A stretch of DNA of 64,000 bases from JAPLST01 sp964397565. Lineage in GTDB: Bacteria > Auribacterota > UBA3054 > JAPLST01. A program made the position numbers and the translations under genes. Positions within the stretch are counted from its first letter, which is position 1. Each line of letters starts with the position of its first letter. Where the stretch lies: the NCBI GenBank assembly GCA_964397565.1, contig CAYNJC010000003.1, positions 1 through 64,000 of the forward strand, read 5' to 3'. Below are positions 7,526 through 14,793 of the stretch, one piece after another. The notes beneath the pieces are model-generated. The model searched no databases. It saw nothing but the letters and a program-made list of their open reading frames with translations, and was not told where the DNA came from.

Positions 7526-8621
7526 GGCGGCGGTCTTGCCCGCGATACCCACGCTCCGCGGCTTGCGGCTCTTTTTCGCGCGCCACTTCGGCGAAGAACA
7601 TGCGGCCGGAGGCGCCCTGAATCATCGAGACTAATTCAATCTCAACGCGCTGGCCGATATGCGGCCGCGCATTGCTGACCACGATCATCGTACCGTCATC
7701 GAGGAAGCCGACGCCCTGATTCGTTTCGGAACCTTCCTTCACAATTTGCAGCGTGAAGCGTTCGCCGGGAATGAACGGGGCTTTGAGGGCATTGACCAGT
7801 GCAAAGACATTCAAGACGCCGATCTGCTGAATCTTGGCAACCTGTTCGAGGTTGAAATCGGTGGTCAAAATGCTGGCGCTGATTTCCTTGGCCAGCTTCA
7901 TCAGCTTGTCATCCACATCGCGCATGTCCGGGAAATCGACGCTGGTGACTTCCACCTGGATTTCGGGCGAATCCTGCAGGCGCTTGAGAATCTCGAGACC
8001 GCGCCGGCCTTTCGTGCGCGTCAGCGGCACTTGCGAATCGGAGACCAACTGCAACTCGCGCAACACGAATTCCGGCAGAATGATCTTGTTGCGCAGAAAG
8101 CCGACCTTGTACAATTCGAGCACGCGGCCATCAATGATCGCGCTGGTGTCAATCAGCAGCGGGACCAGTTGCGGCGTGCGCCCCGCGCCGAAGCGCGGCA
8201 GGAAAATACTGAACTCCTTGCGCCCGCGCACGGCCACGATCGCGCCCAGATACGTAAAGACGGCATACAAGGCGATCGTCACGATTTTTACATAGGCGCG
8301 GTAGCGTTCATCAAGATTTTCCTTGATATAATCCGGCAGCAGCACCTGCATGTAGGAGACACCCGAGGCGACCGCCGCGCCGATGATCAGGCCGACCGCG
8401 ACGACCGCCATGTTGGTCAGGGACAGGCGCCGCAAGAGCAATTCGAGCGCGATTGCCAGACCGCCGATGACCAGGCCGATCAGCGCGCCAATCAGGATGA
8501 CCGAAAATTCGGGCGTTTCGCGAAAGCGCACCGCGTACGGGTCGAACTTGAGCATGACCGCCAGGATCGCGCCCGCGATCGAGCAGCCGCCCAGCATCAG
8601 GATGCGAAACATGGGAAACAT
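7518..8621 (-). CDS. PIN/TRAM domain membrane protein (YacL/PilT-N type)
   Basis: 367 aa. ATG 8621 is chosen for the GGAG 7 nt upstream. Transmembrane segments occupy about residues 5-130. A PIN ribonuclease-like domain begins at DTSAIIDGR (158-166) and includes the acidic residues in DVDDKLMKLAKE and TTDFNLEQVA. A TRAM-like beta-barrel follows, with QGVGFLDDGTMIVV and IGQRVEIELVSMIQ. This matches the Bacillus YacL-like family, a predicted membrane-anchored RNase of unknown target. It is the first gene of an apparent unit with the radical SAM and tatD genes. Confidence 0.85.
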   Translation of the reverse strand: MFPMFRILMLGGCSIAGAILAVMLKFDPYAVRFRETPEFSVILIGALIGLVIGGLAIALELLLRRLSLTNMAVVAVGLIIGAAVASGVSYMQVLLPDYIKENLDERYRAYVKIVTIALYAVFTYLGAIVAVRGRKEFSIFLPRFGAGRTPQLVPLLIDTSAIIDGRVLELYKVGFLRNKIILPEFVLRELQLVSDSQVPLTRTKGRRGLEILKRLQDSPEIQVEVTSVDFPDMRDVDDKLMKLAKEISASILTTDFNLEQVAKIQQIGVLNVFALVNALKAPFIPGERFTLQIVKEGSETNQGVGFLDDGTMIVVSNARPHIGQRVEIELVSMIQGASGRMFFAEVAREKEPQAAERGYRGQDRRRA

Positions 8622-8979
8622 AAAGAACTCCGTAATAATCCAATGGTAGGCTGGCACGCGCGCAGTGTGCGCACAGCCACGCTACCAAGTAAATAATAGC
8701 ATTTTTCGATGCGAAATGCACCCGATCTGTGGGGCAGGGGGTTTGCCGTGCACTGAAAGACTTCGTTCTGCAAACAAATTCCAGGCTTGACGCCCCCGCC
8801 CCGATAGGGGATCCATCCACCGCCTACAGAGGTAACTGCGGCGGTAACTGCGGCCGCGCTGTGTCACCATCCGCCGCACACTGTGCAGTGGCTACGCGCA
8901 GCGGGTGGTCTGGGCACCTTCTGCTGAGTCGCCGGATCTGGGACTTTTTTGCTTGCGCGACACAGGTGCCGCGGTGCGC
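8622..8979. other. Intergenic region before the Rrf2 gene
   Basis: No gene recognised in about 360 bp. It holds a possible extended -10 for the PIN/TRAM gene (TGCTATTAT on the minus strand near 8693-8701) and one copy of the GCCGGATCTGGG motif at 8931-8942. I see nothing else convincing. Confidence 0.4.
8931..8942 (+). promoter_or_regulatory. GCCGGATCTGGG motif, copy 1
   Basis: Exact 12-mer found four times in the window, always outside genes. Here it is 37 bp upstream of the -35 of the Rrf2 gene. Confidence 0.4.
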
Positions 8980-9008
8980 TTGACAACGGGGCCTTTTTCT
9001 GATATATT
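8980..9008 (+). promoter_or_regulatory. Promoter of the Rrf2 regulator gene
   Basis: TTGACA, 17-bp spacer, TATATT. The -10 is followed by TTGGTACCACAA, which has a palindromic TGGTACCA core and could be an autoregulatory operator (inference). GGAG precedes the ATG at 9058. Confidence 0.75.
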
Positions 9009-9057
9009 GGTACCACAATGACTTACGCGCGATCCGCGCGAAGCAAGGAGTTCCGCT

Positions 9058-9498
9058 ATGGCCAGTATCCTGAAAATTTCCGAAGCCGCCTCGCTTGCCT
9101 TGCATACCGTGGTCTATCTGGCCACACAGCATGACGGCTTGGTATCCACCAAAGAGATTGCGCGCGTCTTGCGCGCGTCCGAGGCACATCTGTCAAAAGT
9201 GCTGCAGCGCCTGGCGCGGGTGGGCATCGTCTCCTCGGTGCGCGGCCCGAAAGGCGGCTTTGCCTTGCTCAAGTCGCCCGAGAACATCTCGCTGCTCGAG
9301 GTCTATCAGGCCATCGAAGGCCCGCTGACATTAAGCAATTGCCTCAGTGAGCATCCCTCGTGCAGTGGCAAGCAATGCGTGCTGGGCACCTTGATCTGCT
9401 CGATTCATGAGCAAATCACGAAGCATCTTTCCAAGACGACCGTGGCGCAGCTGAACCGCACGTACCCGCCCGCGCCGGGAACCAACGCCACGAAGTAG
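9058..9498 (+). CDS. Rrf2 family transcriptional regulator
   Basis: 146 aa, the normal size. The N-terminal winged helix-turn-helix has the family-typical SVRGPKGGFAL wing. The C-terminal region has Cys 95, 102, 107 and 114, fitting the three-Cys iron-sulfur site of IscR/NsrR-type members, so it may sense Fe-S status, redox or NO. No isc/suf or nitrosative-stress genes are adjacent, so the regulon is unknown. It has a strong own promoter with a palindrome at the -10. Confidence 0.9.
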   Translation: MASILKISEAASLALHTVVYLATQHDGLVSTKEIARVLRASEAHLSKVLQRLARVGIVSSVRGPKGGFALLKSPENISLLEVYQAIEGPLTLSNCLSEHPSCSGKQCVLGTLICSIHEQITKHLSKTTVAQLNRTYPPAPGTNATK

Positions 9499-9526
9499 TG
9501 CCTCGCCCGCGGCGCGTCCCGCCCGC

Positions 9527-10039
9527 TTAGCCGACGCGGGCGCTCCAGGCGCGAATGCGCGCCGCATGCTGGGGATACATGCCACACAGTTCCGCATCCG
9601 TCGCCGCCGTAAAATCCGCATAATCAAAACCTGGCGCAACCACGCAGGCAAACAAAGCCCACGCCGCCGGATCGGTTGCCGTGAGCATGGTGGTTTGCCA
9701 TGATCCGGCCGGCATGACGTGGTGCAACACCTGGCCGGCGTCGAGCGCCGGGCCCAAAATCAGCTCACGGCACTGGTCATCCGGCGTGATCAGCAATTGC
9801 GCCGCCGGCTGGCCCGCCATGAACAGCCAGATCTCATCCGCTGCCACGCGATGAAACGCGGACCGCTGCCCGGCCCGCAACAAATAATAAATAATCGTGG
9901 CACAGCAGCGTGGCGCGGCCGTTGCCGCCGGCGCCGTCGCGCGGTACAGTTCGCGAAACAGACCGCCTTCAATGGTCAGCGGCTGCAACTGCAAGTGGCG
10001 AACGACCTCGTCGGCGGTCATGCGGGCAAGGGCGTTCAT
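9527..10039 (-). CDS. Cupin superfamily protein (DUF985 / Cupin_5)
   Basis: 170 aa from ATG 10039, overlapping the murB stop as ATGA. Conserved blocks are EGGLFRELYR, TIIYYLL, FHRVAADEIWLFMAG and the C-terminal VVAPGFDYADFT, which is the DUF985 pattern. These small cupins are uncharacterised and some bind sugars or metals. The translational overlap shows it is expressed after murB, but no functional link is known. Confidence 0.85.
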   Translation of the reverse strand: MNALARMTADEVVRHLQLQPLTIEGGLFRELYRATAPAATAAPRCCATIIYYLLRAGQRSAFHRVAADEIWLFMAGQPAAQLLITPDDQCRELILGPALDAGQVLHHVMPAGSWQTTMLTATDPAAWALFACVVAPGFDYADFTAATDAELCGMYPQHAARIRAWSARVG

Positions 10040-10983
10040 GCCAGCAGCGCATCCGCGCGGAAGCCCAGCAGCTGGCACTCCGGCCGGGGCGTGATGCCAA
10101 ACCGGTCGCGCACCATTTCCTGCAAGGTGCGCGCGAGCTTCACGATGTCGGCCGACGTGGCCGTGCCGGTGTTGACCAGCATGTTGGCATGCTGGTGCGA
10201 GACGACCGCGCCGCCGACGGCCAAGTCGCCTTTGACGCCCAGCTTGTCGAGATAATACGCCACCGACAAAATGGTGCGGCCCTGCACGGTAAACGCCACT
10301 TCCTCCGGCAAGAAGTTGCGGAAGAAACTGCCGCAGGTGCCTTCGGTGGGATAACGCCGTTGGCGATGGCGCACAATCTCCGCGCGCCGGCCGCGCGCAA
10401 ACGCAGTGGCGGCGGCATTCGCGCGGTCAAGTTCAAAGGTGGCGTCCAGCACAATGTGCGCGCGACTGTGCAGCGCCGACGTGTCGTAGCCAAACGCAAA
10501 CCACGCGCGATCCACCGTCTGAATCTGCCCCGTGGCGCGTTCGAGCACCCGGGCGCGCACTAGCCGCTCGCCGATGAACCGCTCAAAATAATGGACATTG
10601 ATGAAAAGCGCGCCGCCGATCGTGCCGGGAATCCCGCTGAAATCCTCCAAGCCGGTGAGCTGCTGATCGAGGCACGCTTCAATCAACGTGTCAATCGACA
10701 CGCCGGCATCGGCCTGCACCAGGCCATGGGCGGTATCGGCTTTGTCCAGTACAACCTGCATCGCGCACGCCGCCGGCTTGATCACCAAGCCGTCAAACCC
10801 GTCGTCACTGATCAAGACATTCGCGCCCGCGCCGAGGACAAGCAGGTCAAGCGCGTGTTGCTGCGCAAAGGCAAGGGCCGCCTGAAAATCCGCGTCACAC
10901 TGCGGCTCGCAGAAAAAGCGCGCCGCGCCGCCGGTGCGAAACCAGGTGTGCGCGCGCAAAGCGATGTGCTCTTCAAAGTGCAT
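10036..10983 (-). CDS. murB: UDP-N-acetylenolpyruvoylglucosamine reductase MurB
   Basis: 315 aa. It reduces enolpyruvyl-UDP-GlcNAc to UDP-MurNAc with NADPH and FAD, a cytoplasmic step of peptidoglycan synthesis. The FAD-binding region contains NTWFRTGG-like AHTWFRTGG, LVLGAGANVLI and GLEDFSGIPGTIGGAL. The catalytic Ser is in GTCGSFFRN (S219), with a C-terminal Glu-containing segment. It stands outside any mur/fts cluster. Its promoter sits so close that the transcript should start at or one base before the ATG. Confidence 0.93.
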   Translation of the reverse strand: MHFEEHIALRAHTWFRTGGAARFFCEPQCDADFQAALAFAQQHALDLLVLGAGANVLISDDGFDGLVIKPAACAMQVVLDKADTAHGLVQADAGVSIDTLIEACLDQQLTGLEDFSGIPGTIGGALFINVHYFERFIGERLVRARVLERATGQIQTVDRAWFAFGYDTSALHSRAHIVLDATFELDRANAAATAFARGRRAEIVRHRQRRYPTEGTCGSFFRNFLPEEVAFTVQGRTILSVAYYLDKLGVKGDLAVGGAVVSHQHANMLVNTGTATSADIVKLARTLQEMVRDRFGITPRPECQLLGFRADALLA

Positions 10984-10988
10984 GAGCC

Positions 10989-11017
10989 ATTATAAGGAAA
11001 AGCGCCGGCAATGGCAA
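10989..11017 (-). promoter_or_regulatory. murB promoter, probably leaderless
   Basis: Minus strand TTGCCA (11017-11012), 17-bp spacer, TATAAT (10994-10989). The ATG begins at 10983, only 5 nt after the -10, so the mRNA would have essentially no leader. No Shine-Dalgarno sequence is possible. Confidence 0.65.
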
Positions 11018-11036
11018 CACCAACGTGCCTCCGCGG

Positions 11037-11172
11037 TGAAGAATCTGGTGTTACCGCCGAGACGCTGAAGTTCAAGCACAAGAACATTAACCGCGAAAGA
11101 TCACAATAGAGCGCAAAGAAAAAACTTGAGTTCAGATGTTGCCCTTTGTGGCTTTGTGCCTTTGTGAGAGAT
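11037..11172. repeat. Degenerate inverted short-period repeat arms, no gene inside
   Basis: Left side has units such as ACCGCGAAAGATC and GAGCGCAAAG. The right side has CCTTTGTGGCTTTGTGCC, the same kind of 9-12 bp unit on the opposite strand. The layout resembles the arms around the GxxExxY gene at 62678-63220, but with an empty centre. Confidence 0.5.
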
Positions 11173-11190
11173 ACTATGCGCTGCGCTTGT

Positions 11191-11213
11191 CAATCGACAT
11201 AAAATGTCGATTG
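11191..11213. repeat. Perfect 10-bp inverted repeat
   Basis: CAATCGACAT-aaa-ATGTCGATTG. Could be a regulatory site or hairpin. No T-run follows and no second copy was noticed. Confidence 0.5.
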
Positions 11214-11393
11214 TAATCGTCTGCCTGCGGCGATGGGCAGTCCTTTGCCCTGGTCCGAGCCAGGGCCGCGCAGCCGCCCAACCTTCCAATAGGAGCTTTT
11301 CAAATTGGATGCATACTGATCGTCAGATCGGCTGAAGGCAGGTGCGATCTCCCGATCGCATTTGTTTCTTGTTTGCCACACCCGAATTTGCGG

Positions 11394-11422
11394 TTGACGT
11401 GCTTGCACCACAAGCGTACAAT
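11394..11422 (+). promoter_or_regulatory. Promoter of the C39-like peptidase gene
   Basis: TTGACG, 17-bp spacer, TACAAT, ending 8 nt before the ATG at 11431, so the leader is very short. Confidence 0.65.
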
Positions 11423-11430
11423 AACCAACC

Positions 11431-12204
11431 ATGAAGACAATCACGCATCGAATGCTTGCAATGGTTTTGTTGATGACGTTGACATGTGCAACCGCCCCGG
11501 CGATGTCCAACACCACACCCGTGCGTGCCGGCACTGCGGCAAGTGCACGGGTCGCTTGGTTCCCCACCTTCTCGCCAGCGCAGTTGATCAATATGCCGGG
11601 CCTGTATTTTGTGCCCGGGCTGAAAGGCTATCAACAAACCGAGGAGCATACCTGCGGGCCCGCGGCGCTGATGAGTCTGGCGGCATATTATGGTGTCAAG
11701 GGCATGGCGCTCGATCGGGACACCGAGTTGCGCGTCGCCAAGGAAATTGGCAGTCGCAGCATGGATGTGCGCAAGCACGGTGGCAAACCCGGCACGACCC
11801 CGGCAGAAATGCAGTGCTGGTTGGTGACCAACGGCTTTGACGTCACACTGGAGTATGAAAGCAAGGGTGACGGCTCGGCGCTGCGCAAGCTCCAGAAAAA
11901 TCTCGAACAAGGACTGCCGACCCTGGTCGAATGGATCGACCTGCAAGGCCATTGGGTGGTCGTTGTCGGCTATGACACGCGCGGCACCGATGATCCGTGG
12001 GATGATGTGCTGATTTTTGCCGACTCGTTCGACCGTTATGATGACTGCCCGGATGGCTACACGTATGTCAATGCCAATCGGTTTTATTGGCTGTGGTTCG
12101 ATGCCTTTTACTTTGACACGCTGACTTGGCGGACAATGCTGACCGCCACGCCGCGCCGCAGAATTAACCACCAAGACACCAAGACACCAAGACATAATTG
12201 GTGA
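11431..12204 (+). CDS. Secreted C39-like cysteine peptidase family protein
   Basis: 257 aa with an N-terminal signal peptide (about 1-25). The catalytic Cys lies in EEHTCGPAALMSLAAYYG (C75). The His is in GHWVVVVGYD (H174) and an Asp is in FADSFD (D198). This is the Cys-His-Asp layout of papain-like peptidase C39 domains. No ABC transporter is attached, so a free periplasmic or secreted hydrolase is likelier than a bacteriocin-processing exporter. The last residues (RINHQDTKTPRHNW) are encoded by a CACCAAGA tandem repeat that has extended the reading frame. Confidence 0.8.
   Translation: MKTITHRMLAMVLLMTLTCATAPAMSNTTPVRAGTAASARVAWFPTFSPAQLINMPGLYFVPGLKGYQQTEEHTCGPAALMSLAAYYGVKGMALDRDTELRVAKEIGSRSMDVRKHGGKPGTTPAEMQCWLVTNGFDVTLEYESKGDGSALRKLQKNLEQGLPTLVEWIDLQGHWVVVVGYDTRGTDDPWDDVLIFADSFDRYDDCPDGYTYVNANRFYWLWFDAFYFDTLTWRTMLTATPRRRINHQDTKTPRHNW
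12166..12196 (+). repeat. Short-period repeat ACCAAGACACCAAGAC
   Basis: Three near-perfect units of CACCAAGA forming the coding tail of the C39-like peptidase gene. Same general unit class as CACGAAGGA at 62678. Confidence 0.65.
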
Positions 12205-12242
12205 TCGGTAATCAGTGCGTCGGTCCGTTCGTGCCAAACCAC

Positions 12243-12267
12243 AAAATCGTTCGCTGCGGACGATTTT
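12243..12267. repeat. REP-like hairpin, copy 2
   Basis: AAAATCGT / ACGATTTT arms around TCGCTGCGG. Same CGTTCGC-GCGGACG core as the other copies. It lies between convergent genes, 39 bp after the C39-like peptidase stop. Confidence 0.65.
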
Positions 12268-12332
12268 CCTCAAAACTAATAATGTCATCAATGCCGCAGA
12301 AGTTGCCCGCCAAGGCAGTTGCCCGCATGCAG

Positions 12333-13916
12333 CTACTGCCCTTGTTGGCCGCGCATCAGCGCATTGGTGTCTGCGCTTGAGGTTGATTGGTCGACATATT
12401 GCGTCCGCACTGCCGGTGCGGCTTTGCGTGTGATGCCTTCCTTTGCCAGCCATTCCAGTGTGTTCTTGCGCACCCACGGGTCGTGGACCAAACGCAAGTC
12501 ATCGACACAGACCTGCACCGCCGCACGCCGGCTATTAGCCCACGCAGTGTCCAGCATCATACCAAACAAACTCACTCGCGATATATCCACTGCGTATTTG
12601 TCATCATCCCGTGTGGCGAGCGCCATGGGTTTGGCTGCATTCACGTACTTAATTAGCCATGGCACATCGGCAGCATCAAGGCACATGCCCAGCAGCATCG
12701 CCGCGCTGCCCGGCACATGCGATGCCGATTCAGTGTAGCTCTTTGTGTCCGCAATTTCCCGCTTCAGTATGTCTTTGATCAGCGCCCCGTTGCAGTTGGT
12801 GGCCAGTTCCTGGAAATCTTCGCTGTCAAACGAGACACCCGCTGCTTCCCATTCCACTCTGCGTGCATCGAGTTCGTTCAATGTGCGCCAATATGCCAGT
12901 GCTTCCGCGCGCGTGTTTTGTTTGCCCCATGCCGCGGTGAGTTTTTTGAGCAAAGTCTTCTTTTCATCTTGTTTGGCCTGCCTCGATGGCAGGGGCACGC
13001 CGCCCTTGTCGTGCATTTTCTGTTCTAATTCTGCGACCTGGACTTTGTCGCGAAACCGGCGCAAATCCTCTTTCCAATTTCTTCCTTTCAACAAATCGTA
13101 AGAAGGTTTGCCGTGGCCTGAATAATAATCATAGGCTTGGCGAGATATAATGAAGGATAGGCGCCTAAACAGAAGTGCTTGTACGGCTTGCGACGTCTCG
13201 TTTTCTATGCGACCAATAATATACTGCGCCGAGATCATGGGATTGGCGTACGAGGAGGAAGATGGCCAGAGATTCAGAACATGAAGACGTTCCATTGCAT
13301 CATCCACACTACCATGGGACGTCATGTACATTATGACGTCCTTCTGAGTGTCAAAGAAAGCGTCGACTACCTTAATGTCTGTGGTACACACACCATGCTC
13401 TTGTATCCCGTAGGCTAAACGCCCTATAATATTATCTAGACGGTATTCGGGGTAAAAGGTATAATTCGTACACAGTTGCAGATAGTAAGGAACTGCCATA
13501 CGATAAAACAGCGGATGCATTCGTCCAGACAATATTTGCGGGTAGCCTGCCCTCTCATTTTGATTGCTGCACCCCGCTTCAATCATCAAAAAGCAGTCCA
13601 CAATGGCACGTGCCGTCTCGGGCGTCGGGCGAATTGTCTCATTGGTCTTCTGCCATGGTTCTTTTCCCGGGCTGTAGACATACTCGCCCAGTTCCGGCAT
13701 GAACACGTTGGTCAATCCGCGCTGTGTAAACGTCTTGTGCAATTCATCTGCCAGGCCGATGATCTGATTGGTGGTCAGAAGATTCTCGTACGCGTAGACT
13801 CCCTGTTGCCAGCGCGTAGCCATCGAGTAAAAGCGCGTGAACTCATTGGAAATATCACTGTGCGCATAGCCGCACAGAACATAGAGGGCGAGCATCACTG
13901 CTGCAATCTGTCTCAT
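12333..13916 (-). CDS. Secreted protein of unknown function
   Basis: 527 aa with a signal peptide (residues 1-18, ending near CGYAHS). I recognise no domain. It is mostly helical-looking and rich in Tyr, Asn and Arg, with a basic stretch (DEKKTLLKKL) near the middle. It follows another small secreted orphan on the same strand (24 bp gap), so the two are probably co-transcribed from the promoter at 14533-14561. Base composition is lower in GC than in the flanking housekeeping genes, which may indicate acquisition or relaxed selection. Confidence 0.6.
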   Translation of the reverse strand: MRQIAAVMLALYVLCGYAHSDISNEFTRFYSMATRWQQGVYAYENLLTTNQIIGLADELHKTFTQRGLTNVFMPELGEYVYSPGKEPWQKTNETIRPTPETARAIVDCFLMIEAGCSNQNERAGYPQILSGRMHPLFYRMAVPYYLQLCTNYTFYPEYRLDNIIGRLAYGIQEHGVCTTDIKVVDAFFDTQKDVIMYMTSHGSVDDAMERLHVLNLWPSSSSYANPMISAQYIIGRIENETSQAVQALLFRRLSFIISRQAYDYYSGHGKPSYDLLKGRNWKEDLRRFRDKVQVAELEQKMHDKGGVPLPSRQAKQDEKKTLLKKLTAAWGKQNTRAEALAYWRTLNELDARRVEWEAAGVSFDSEDFQELATNCNGALIKDILKREIADTKSYTESASHVPGSAAMLLGMCLDAADVPWLIKYVNAAKPMALATRDDDKYAVDISRVSLFGMMLDTAWANSRRAAVQVCVDDLRLVHDPWVRKNTLEWLAKEGITRKAAPAVRTQYVDQSTSSADTNALMRGQQGQ

Positions 13917-13940
13917 ATCTTTATGCCGTGCCGCAACTGG

Positions 13941-14450
13941 TTAGAACTTGGGAATCATGACATTGACGGTGAAATTTGTCTCAGATGGCGGCACGAGAAA
14001 GAGGTCGAAAGAACCAGGGTGTGCCTCAGCCCACAATTGATAAAAGCCTTCGCTGTGCGCGCTTGCCGCGCTGCACAGGATGATGGCATGCGCGCTGACG
14101 AACGGATTCGACACGATAATGTGGCCAAAATCCGGCACAAAGGTGAACTGGGAAACTTGCGGCAGGGAAAAATTGATCGAGCACTCGGGCTGCATGCTAC
14201 TGGTCTTGTCTGTTGAGAGCCCGCGCGGATTGCGTGCCGGCTGGTTCGTGGCGTCAGTCATGCGCACAGGACTTGCGGACATGCTGGCACTGAGCACCTT
14301 GCATTCCGTGCCCCTGCCGGGCTGATGCTGCATGGCATGCCTTGTCTGGTTGGTTGATGTGGCATCGCTGGCACCGCAGATGGGTTGCGGTGCGACTGCC
14401 AGCGACACTAAGCCAAGACAGAACAGCAGAATGTTCCGTTTTGTTTGCAT
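13941..14450 (-). CDS. Small secreted protein of unknown function
   Basis: 169 aa from ATG 14450, which has GGAGG about 8 nt upstream; longer in-frame starts lack this. The signal peptide is residues 1-26 (basic start, LLFCLGLVSLAVA core). A Ser/Thr/Gln-rich linker follows, then a beta-rich C-terminal half (FSLPQVSQFTFVPDFGHIIVS, HPGSFDLFLVPPS). Not recognised. It is the first gene of a two-gene unit with the 527-aa orphan. Confidence 0.55.
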   Translation of the reverse strand: MQTKRNILLFCLGLVSLAVAPQPICGASDATSTNQTRHAMQHQPGRGTECKVLSASMSASPVRMTDATNQPARNPRGLSTDKTSSMQPECSINFSLPQVSQFTFVPDFGHIIVSNPFVSAHAIILCSAASAHSEGFYQLWAEAHPGSFDLFLVPPSETNFTVNVMIPKF

Positions 14451-14532
14451 TGCCGTGCCTCCAGAAATGGTTATCATTGTGCAGTTCTTGGCCAACGCTT
14501 GAAAAACACTGCAAACACTGTGTTGTGCATCT

Positions 14533-14561
14533 AATATAACAAAAAGAAACCGGGTGTGCAA
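14533..14561 (-). promoter_or_regulatory. Promoter of the secreted orphan pair
   Basis: Minus strand TTGCAC (14561-14556), 17-bp spacer, TATATT (14538-14533), about 80 nt upstream of ATG 14450. Confidence 0.6.
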
Positions 14562-14793
14562 CTAGTGTAATGCACCCGCAGGTCTGCGCGTACGGGCTGC
14601 GGTTCAATCTCGACTTGGGCCAAGATGAGTTCGGCGTGAGCACAAACCATTCAAGAAGAAAGCCGGCGTGCGCAATGGCTCGCTCCCGGCTACCACTATG
14701 CCGCCAACGGTAGGGAACGGCGGGGGGCATTGCCGAAAAGCCGCTGGCGCGAGAATTCGCTATAATAATATGACCATGACAGGACACAGCGAG
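14562..14793. other. Intergenic region upstream of nadE
   Basis: No gene seen. A TATAAT at 14761-14766 may be the nadE -10, but no convincing -35 accompanies it. GC-rich CCGCCAACGG...GGCGGGG pairing near 14701-14727 resembles the stems of the window's repeats. Confidence 0.4.

Larger units (their letters stand above)
11018..11393. other. Intergenic region with decayed repeats
   Basis: No gene recognised. It contains degenerate short-period repeat arms (11037-11172) and a perfect palindrome at 11191-11213. The rest, up to the C39-like gene promoter, shows no feature I can name. Confidence 0.5.
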
